A program made the position numbers and the translations under genes. 11,926 bases of DNA, from assembly GCA_913040875.1 (NCBI GenBank), contig CAJWHX010000063.1, forward strand, positions 1-11,926. The letters are read 5' to 3'. This DNA comes from an uncultured Pseudomonadota bacterium. Lineage in GTDB: Bacteria; Myxococcota; UBA796. A model generated the notes under the pieces. The model saw nothing but the letters and a program-made list of their open reading frames with translations. It ran no database searches and was not told where the DNA came from. Positions 7,336 through 11,926 of the stretch are shown here, piece after piece. Each line of letters opens with the position of its first letter. Within the stretch, counting starts at the first letter, position 1.

Positions 7336-8928
7336 TTATTGTTCAATGGCAGCGTTCAATTCAAAGCCAGTGATGGTCTGCAGTTCAGCTTCATCTGTAT
7401 TGAAGAAGGAAATGCGGCCCAATCCGTGCTCTTGTGAAACAAATGCCGTGTTGGTTTCTGGAAGGGTTCCCAAGTGGACTGGATTGCTGGGCAATCGGAT
7501 TTCACTCGGTACAAAGGTGCGATAGTCTAAGAGTTCCAAGAAAGGTTGATCTTTCATCGTGTAGAACCCAATGTTGCCATCTGGTGTTGAAGCAAATGAT
7601 TCTGGCTCCGCAGCAAGTTGATACGCAGACGTAAAGTAATCACTCAAATCCACTAAGGACAGTGCAAAGTGATTGTAGAACTGAGAAGTCGACTCTACAT
7701 CACCATTTTCACGAGGATGAAATACCACCGCTGTCTCTCCTGTTGGGGAGACTCCAATATTGGATACAGGCTTTACCAGACCGCGTACAACAATGTCGTC
7801 TGCGTCGCGGGTCCAAACACCCATCGTAGATTCTGCAGACGCCGTCGAGTAAAGTAAACCTTGACTGGAATCTGGACTCAAAATGAGTGAACCAAAAACT
7901 TCCTCTTCTGGTAGAGGCAACACACTTGGTGCCAAAGTAGGATCTGACAAGTCATATACCCACAGCTCTTTAGAACCACGAGCTACGACAATGGCTTCTG
8001 TTCCATCTGGGGATACATCCATATCGGTTGGGTTTTCGCCCACGTCAATCATGCTAACCGACGCCGTTTCAGATTCAAAGTCCACGAGTACCAGCTCGTT
8101 TACACCGTACTGACGAACGATGGCATATCGCCCTTGAGGATCAAGAAGGACCTCTTCAGCACGGGGAGGATTGACCAAATCGTCTGCAATCGCAATGCGA
8201 CGAAGCACAGGTTCACCACTCGAGAAGTCAATCGCGGACAAGTAATCGTCACTGATCACAACGGCCATCAACCCATCTTCAGTGAACTGTACATCATGTG
8301 GATACGATCCAGCCATCGCTTCAAAGTGCTCTTGGTTTTCCAAATCTACAATCGAGATGGCGTTGAAAGAAATTGCGCCGCCGCTTGAGGCACCACCGCC
8401 TTCAGCACCAACATCGTGATAGCACACAGCCCATGAGCCTTGTGCTGACATCTTCATTTGATTGAGGTTCGTTCGGATATCCACTTCTGAAACATCCAAT
8501 GAGTCTGCATCAATGATACTCACACTGTTTGACCCTTTATTGAAGGTGACCGCACGAGAGTAATCTGCGCTTGTTTCAACAAACCCAGGTTCTACACCCA
8601 CTTCAGCCGTTAAGACCGCAAGACTGGGTACAGAGATACGAGTCACGGTGTTTCGATCTGGATTGGCCACAAACACATAAGCATTGGTTGTTGCAGGACG
8701 TAGACTCATAAAGTCGCTCTCTGTTTCAGAACCTAGACCATCGTCAAAGTCAGAATCAGATTCGCCCATATTGTCTTCAGGTTCACTATAGTAGCCAGTG
8801 TCGCCACCATAGTATCCCTCAGCAGATTCATCCATCGACTTAGAGTTGTACCCATAGTCAGAGCACGCCATCATCAGAGCACTGAGTCCGATGGGAAATA
8901 AAGGAAATGTGGAAGGGATTCGGTTCAT
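7336..8928 (-). CDS. Beta-propeller lipoprotein (paralogue 1)
   Basis: The product is 530 aa. The signal peptide MNRIPSTFPLFPIGLSALMMAC has a slightly unusual lipobox (M19-M20-A21-C22). An extended Tyr/Asp/Gly/Ser-rich linker to about residue 75 (DYGYNSKSMDESAEGYYGGD) lifts the domain off the membrane. Propeller blades with YncE-like repeats follow (AYVFVANPDRNTVTRISVPS, VSPDGTEAIVVARGSKELWVYDLSDPT, LSPDSSQGLLYS). The longer in-frame form starting at 9054 is rejected because AAGGAG lies 6 nt before the ATG at 8926-8928 and only this start exposes the signal peptide. It is the first gene of a unit with its tandem paralogue (21 nt downstream) and a barrel. A sigma-54-type site lies about 115 bp upstream. 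Apart from the lipidation Cys, one cysteine is visible (AVCYHDVG). It is likely a periplasmic or surface binding protein. The ligand is not deducible. Confidence 0.88.
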   Translation of the reverse strand: MNRIPSTFPLFPIGLSALMMACSDYGYNSKSMDESAEGYYGGDTGYYSEPEDNMGESDSDFDDGLGSETESDFMSLRPATTNAYVFVANPDRNTVTRISVPSLAVLTAEVGVEPGFVETSADYSRAVTFNKGSNSVSIIDADSLDVSEVDIRTNLNQMKMSAQGSWAVCYHDVGAEGGGASSGGAISFNAISIVDLENQEHFEAMAGSYPHDVQFTEDGLMAVVISDDYLSAIDFSSGEPVLRRIAIADDLVNPPRAEEVLLDPQGRYAIVRQYGVNELVLVDFESETASVSMIDVGENPTDMDVSPDGTEAIVVARGSKELWVYDLSDPTLAPSVLPLPEEEVFGSLILSPDSSQGLLYSTASAESTMGVWTRDADDIVVRGLVKPVSNIGVSPTGETAVVFHPRENGDVESTSQFYNHFALSLVDLSDYFTSAYQLAAEPESFASTPDGNIGFYTMKDQPFLELLDYRTFVPSEIRLPSNPVHLGTLPETNTAFVSQEHGLGRISFFNTDEAELQTITGFELNAAIEQ

Positions 8929-8934
8929 GGATTT

Positions 8935-8940
8935 CTCCTT
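8935..8940 (-). promoter_or_regulatory. Ribosome binding site deciding the start of the first propeller lipoprotein
   Basis: AAGGAG stands 6 nt before the ATG at 8926-8928. It is the best Shine-Dalgarno match in the leader and fixes the start at the lipoprotein signal peptide rather than at the in-frame ATG codons upstream. Confidence 0.8.
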
Positions 8941-8951
8941 GGCATATGCCA
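8940..8951. repeat. Perfect 12-bp palindrome TGGCATATGCCA
   Basis: The palindrome directly abuts the Shine-Dalgarno of the first propeller gene. In RNA it could only make a short hairpin, because the central AT leaves no proper loop. As DNA it could be a dimeric repressor site. No known regulator is assigned. Confidence 0.35.
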
Positions 8952-9042
8952 TATCGATTATGAGGTTGAGTATATACCTTTTGATTAATTTTCGAATGTT
9001 TATCCGATACAAAAGGAATATAGATTGGTTGAAAGTGTTCAA

Positions 9043-9059
9043 TGCAATATTCATGCCAA
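9043..9059 (-). promoter_or_regulatory. Sigma-54 (-24/-12) promoter candidate for the lipoprotein unit
   Basis: The minus strand reads TTGGCATGAATATTGCA. The invariant GG and GC are separated by exactly 10 nt, and the match to YTGGCACGNNNNTTGCW is complete except for C to T at one position. Transcription would start near 9032, giving a leader of about 100 nt before the ATG at 8928. No enhancer-binding activator gene is in the window. Confidence 0.5.
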
Positions 9060-9290
9060 TTGTTTTTATAGAAGAGAATCAAATCGTAAAATCACCCATA
9101 TCTATGGGGTTTTCGAACCGTCACACCGAAAAAATAGTCGCATACTGCAACATCAACCAACCGTATATTCAACTACAAATGCCATCCTTACACAGGACAC
9201 TACTTCTATAAACCATTCAAACGTACATCCTAAAAAGAGTGTTCTCTGAATCTCATTCAAATTTATGTGCTTCTTTCCCAGAGTGTCATT

Positions 9291-9299
9291 TGCTATAGT
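9291..9299 (+). promoter_or_regulatory. Extended -10 promoter for the rightward secreted protein
   Basis: TG-C-TATAGT matches the extended -10 pattern TGnTATAAT with one mismatch. The -35 region (around 9271, TTCTTT) is poor, as is usual for extended -10 promoters. The predicted start lies about 20 nt before the ATG, just upstream of the AGGAG site. Confidence 0.45.
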
Positions 9300-9324
9300 A
9301 TCTTCATCACACAGGAGCATAATT

Positions 9325-9720
9325 ATGGACCATCGCACTTTATTTGGAATCGCAGCAATCATCCTGAGTTCAGCTGTATTCGTTCACTCTTTCAATTCGG
9401 CCAACGCTTTTCCGCAAGGACCCAATGTCAGTATGGGGAGTAACCCTATCGCATCATTTCACGTCTCTTGCAGTCAATCGAACCCAACTGTACTCACAAC
9501 AAACAGTGAACTCTTTATCATCACTGATATGCTCGTTTCCGATGGATACTCTACAGGAGGAGTCGATTTGCAATTGAATGGCTCCAGTTGGTATTCGGTC
9601 GGGGAAAATGTTCAAATCGCTATGAATTCAGGAATCCCTGTTCCACTAAATTCAAGTTTGTCCTGTTACAGCTACTATGGGCGAGATATGATTTTGAGCG
9701 GATATTACGCCCAACCGTAG
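9325..9720 (+). CDS. Small secreted protein with 'GYxAQ' C-terminus (family member B)
   Basis: The product is 131 aa. The signal peptide (MDHRTLFGIAAIILSSAVFV...) is probably cleaved near SANA-F. The beta-rich mature part is homologous to the product of 4469-4966 on the other strand: GPNVSMGSNPIAS, PTVLTTNSELFIITDMLVSD, SGIPVPLNSSL and the ending MILSGYYAQP. It also has exactly two mature cysteines, C49 and C114. The second matches member A in distance from the C-terminus, but the first does not align. The start was chosen because AGGAG lies 7 nt before the ATG at 9325; an upstream in-frame ATG at 9265 has no such site and would hide the signal peptide. It is transcribed divergently from the lipoprotein unit and is followed after 153 bp by the kinase-like gene. 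I do not recognise a named family. Confidence 0.82.
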   Translation: MDHRTLFGIAAIILSSAVFVHSFNSANAFPQGPNVSMGSNPIASFHVSCSQSNPTVLTTNSELFIITDMLVSDGYSTGGVDLQLNGSSWYSVGENVQIAMNSGIPVPLNSSLSCYSYYGRDMILSGYYAQP

Positions 9721-9873
9721 ATCTAGAACCTTTCGGAATCCTTAATATCCATCTGAAAATCTTCCATCCTGTACAGTTGAAATCCTCAATCGTGTTTAAT
9801 CCACCCCTGAATAACCTTTACCCATGAACCCCATCCCCAATCTATATTTGAGCGATAACGCTGTAACTACATA

Positions 9874-11862
9874 ATGAATTCCATTATTTACCTACTCGTG
9901 GCTTTTGGCTCTTTCCTCCTCGCCCTACAAAACGGCCGTTCTCTTCGTACGTATACAGCTACAGGATCCTTTGTACTACTCTGTGCACTCTCCGCTGTGG
10001 GTTTTGGTTCGTTTGGACTGCATTTACTCACTGCAGGGATGTTTGGCTGGGTATATCCGATTGCTGTATCTTTGATGCCTGCCGCACTATTGGGTTTCTT
10101 GGTTCGCTGGCTGGAAATTAAAGAGCACAAAGCGGACAACATTTTATGGGGACTTGGTCTGAGTGTAGGGGTTATCTACTTAATTTTGAAGTCGTACAGT
10201 AAACATCAAGCTCCCAATATCGGTACCCCAGAGTACCTCATCTCGGTGTGGTTCTTTGGAAGTTGTATCTTTGGAATGTACTGGCTGTGGAACCTCGTCT
10301 CTAGAGACTGGGAGAAACATCGAAAGGTTCGTCTGCAACAATTGCTCGGTCTCATTATCACATCGGTGGTTGCTCTATTGCTCGAAGGCTGGATGCGTCT
10401 TTTGATGCCCGACTTTAGTTTGCAAGACATCACTCATCGCGAACAAATAGCGTTTTTACAAGGTCCACTTCCACCGATTGGCGCTCCGCTATCGATGCTA
10501 TCCTTATATGTTTTGCATTTAAATGTAAAACTCACCCGCCTGATCTCACTGCAAGAGTTGTTCTCTCGGATGCTCACACACGCTCTGACGGCACTGGTGA
10601 TGACCATCCTCGTTGGGCTCGCACTGATGCTGGACGGTGATAAGTCGGCACACACAGGATTTCAAATTTGGCTAATTGCACTTTTCTTTGTCACCTTCTT
10701 TGACAGCATACACAATAGCATTGGTAGAGTAAGCACACATCTTCTCAATCGACAAGGTTCCGATTTTCAAAAACATCTCAATGAGATTGAACAGGACCTC
10801 AATCACAACTTGGATCTGAGCAGTCTAGACCATACCTTGCTTCATCAAATCCATGATGCCGGACGTACAGAAATGGTGGTCATGTACCGATGGAATCCAG
10901 ATGTGACCCTTTTCGAAATGACAAAGTGCTTGGGTCTAGGCAATCCTATTGCGTCGATTCAAGCCAATGCACTGATGGAGCACTTTCGATATGGCAAACA
11001 TATACACAAGTCCCGAACATCTTCACCAAGACACTTTACAGCGCCTCCAGAACCTGTGATCGAGGCCTTAGAACAGATGAATATCGGCATCTGTTTTCCA
11101 CTGTGGGCAGATGGTGTCGTGGTCGGATGGCTCGGCCTTAAACTCGAACAGTTCAGTGGTGGATTTACCCAGTTGGAGTTGCAATCTCTCCAACAGCTTA
11201 CGCAACGGGTCTCTCTTTTGATCGAAACGATCGATGCGATTGAAAGCATCAAAGAAACCCATCGACTACAGGCTTTGGGAACCATGGCAGGTGGTTTAGC
11301 TGAGGAATTGACCCGTCCCCTTCAAAGCCTACATCATTCTTTACAGTATCTCAAAGAAGAAGCTCTGCCGGATGAAATTCCCATCTACGTTGAATCTATG
11401 TCTGCAGAGGTCTCCAAGTTGCACCGATGGTTGCAAGATTTCAGTGTGTATGCTAGCCCACTCGTCCCCATTCTGGACACCGTAAATATCAATCAAAGTC
11501 TGAAACAGTGTGTGGGCGCTATTAATACCAGTACAGACATTACCTGTGTCTGGTCCCTACTGGAAAATCTACCAACCATCGAAGCGGATATTGGACTCCT
11601 CAACCATGTCTGGAACCAAATACTCGCCAACGCCGTCGAAGCCATAGACACTTCCGGCACTATTGAAATCACCACAAAGTTGGGTAAATGTCGAACAGGA
11701 ACTCTACAAGGACAGCCGGCTGTAGAAATACACATCGCTGATAATGGTCCCGGTATGGAAGCCGATGTCAAACGCAAAGTCTTTATTCCATTTTTCAGTA
11801 ATTGTGGTGTGGTTTTTTACAAATATATCAAAAGCGATTGTGATTCTTTCTCCGTCTCCTAA
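9874..11862 (+). CDS. Membrane histidine-kinase-like protein, H-box His missing and C-terminus truncated
   Basis: The product is 662 aa. About seven hydrophobic segments span residues 1-285, as in 7TM-type sensor kinases. A GAF-like domain follows (about 305-455), then a HisKA-like helix LQALGTMAGGLAEELTRPLQ, then a HATPase region. The N-box (QILANAVEAI, N586) and G1 box (IADNGPGM, D623, G625, G627) are intact. The H-box phosphoacceptor is Glu477 where AHE is expected, so autophosphorylation at the usual site looks impossible. Homology stops after VFIPFFS (642). The last 20 residues (NCGVVFYKYIKSDCDSFSVS) are unrelated, and the G2 box (GxGLGL) and final strands are absent. This suggests a pseudokinase, or a kinase broken by insertion or recombination. 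The start is fixed by an in-frame TAA six codons upstream. No Shine-Dalgarno is visible. A TATATT at 9842-9847 could be a -10. Confidence 0.8.
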   Translation: MNSIIYLLVAFGSFLLALQNGRSLRTYTATGSFVLLCALSAVGFGSFGLHLLTAGMFGWVYPIAVSLMPAALLGFLVRWLEIKEHKADNILWGLGLSVGVIYLILKSYSKHQAPNIGTPEYLISVWFFGSCIFGMYWLWNLVSRDWEKHRKVRLQQLLGLIITSVVALLLEGWMRLLMPDFSLQDITHREQIAFLQGPLPPIGAPLSMLSLYVLHLNVKLTRLISLQELFSRMLTHALTALVMTILVGLALMLDGDKSAHTGFQIWLIALFFVTFFDSIHNSIGRVSTHLLNRQGSDFQKHLNEIEQDLNHNLDLSSLDHTLLHQIHDAGRTEMVVMYRWNPDVTLFEMTKCLGLGNPIASIQANALMEHFRYGKHIHKSRTSSPRHFTAPPEPVIEALEQMNIGICFPLWADGVVVGWLGLKLEQFSGGFTQLELQSLQQLTQRVSLLIETIDAIESIKETHRLQALGTMAGGLAEELTRPLQSLHHSLQYLKEEALPDEIPIYVESMSAEVSKLHRWLQDFSVYASPLVPILDTVNINQSLKQCVGAINTSTDITCVWSLLENLPTIEADIGLLNHVWNQILANAVEAIDTSGTIEITTKLGKCRTGTLQGQPAVEIHIADNGPGMEADVKRKVFIPFFSNCGVVFYKYIKSDCDSFSVS

Positions 11863-11926
11863 ATATTCATCTGTATAATGAGGCAAGGTACTAGGAAATA
11901 TTGTTATTTTGCCTGGTATATTATCA
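11800..11926. other. AT-rich sequence after the kinase breakpoint
   Basis: From about 11800 the kinase homology ends and the base composition falls clearly in GC relative to the kinase body. The stretch supplies a foreign 20-codon tail and a TAA at 11860-11862. It also contains a perfect TATAAT at 11874-11879, without a convincing -35. It may be the edge of an inserted element or a rearrangement junction that continues beyond the window. No terminal inverted repeat can be tested here, because only one side is visible. Confidence 0.4.

Larger units (their letters stand above)
8929..9324. other. Divergent regulatory region, no gene
   Basis: This is 396 bp of AT-rich sequence between the leftward lipoprotein unit and the rightward secreted protein gene. 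I see no credible coding sequence in it. It contains a sigma-54-like site, an extended -10 and a perfect palindrome (listed separately). It also has a cluster of dyads: CCCATA/TATGGG at 9095-9108, GGTT-TTCG-AACC at 9107-9118, and TTTTCG/CGAAAA at 9110-9132. The cluster lies just upstream of the sigma-54 site and could hold operator sites. Confidence 0.6.

Noticed and set aside
9107..9124. GGTTTTCGAACC resembling a tRNA T-arm
   Set aside because: The loop is short, the expected 5-bp stem is missing on both strands, and no acceptor, D or anticodon arm can be drawn around it.
8858..9211. Small frames in the divergent region, including the N-terminal extension of the first propeller lipoprotein to 9054
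   Set aside because: None has a Shine-Dalgarno or recognisable protein features. The extension hides a clear lipoprotein signal peptide and runs up to the sigma-54 site.
11704..11886. Leftward 60-aa frame across the kinase breakpoint
   Set aside because: It is mostly antisense to conserved HATPase sequence and has no ribosome binding site or recognisable features.
1..11926. CRISPR array, rRNA, tRNA-Sec, sel genes or transposase
   Set aside because: I looked for direct repeats with spacers, RNA gene signatures and selenocysteine machinery, and found none within the window.

Overview
The window reads as a piece of a Gram-negative chromosome of moderate GC. Three things point to a Myxococcota or other deltaproteobacterial-type genome. 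There are several lipoproteins whose mature N-termini are rich in Asp, Ser, Thr and Glu and lead into beta-propellers. There is a large HEAT-repeat protein and a 7TM/GAF sensor kinase. There is good evidence for selenocysteine decoding. The taxonomic suggestion is inference from gene style only.

Layout. Positions 3-380 (+) hold the 3' end of an unrecognised gene cut by the window edge. Positions 577-2505 (-) encode a cytoplasmic HEAT-repeat protein. Positions 2689-4482 (-) hold the main object of interest, a lipoprotein fusing an LVIVD-like beta-propeller, an Ig-like (ASH/choice-of-anchor-like) domain and a C-terminal thioredoxin/TlpA-like domain. Its redox motif reads Sec-Pro-Val-Cys because the first Cys codon is an in-frame TGA (3007-3009). 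A bacterial SECIS-like hairpin (6-bp perfect stem, GGU loop) lies directly downstream at the expected distance. A standard gene caller would split this gene into a truncated lipoprotein and a 96-aa fragment. Its start overlaps by 14 nt the end of a small secreted protein gene (4469-4966).

Upstream on the same strand is a tight three-gene unit: two tandem paralogous beta-propeller lipoproteins (7336-8928 and 5752-7314) and an outer-membrane-barrel-like protein (5078-5755) that overlaps its predecessor by ATGA. A 396-bp divergent regulatory region (8929-9324) follows, with a near-consensus sigma-54 site facing left and an extended -10 facing right. Rightward lies a second member of the small secreted family (9325-9720), then a membrane histidine-kinase-like gene (9874-11862). 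That kinase lacks the phosphoacceptor His (Glu477 instead) and loses its homology abruptly at about 11800, before the G2 box, where AT-rich sequence begins.

Working model (inference): genes 2689-8928 build an envelope system of surface or periplasmic propeller lipoproteins, a barrel, a small two-cysteine secreted protein and an envelope-anchored thiol/selenol oxidoreductase. The small secreted proteins, each with exactly two mature Cys, are plausible substrates of the selenoprotein.
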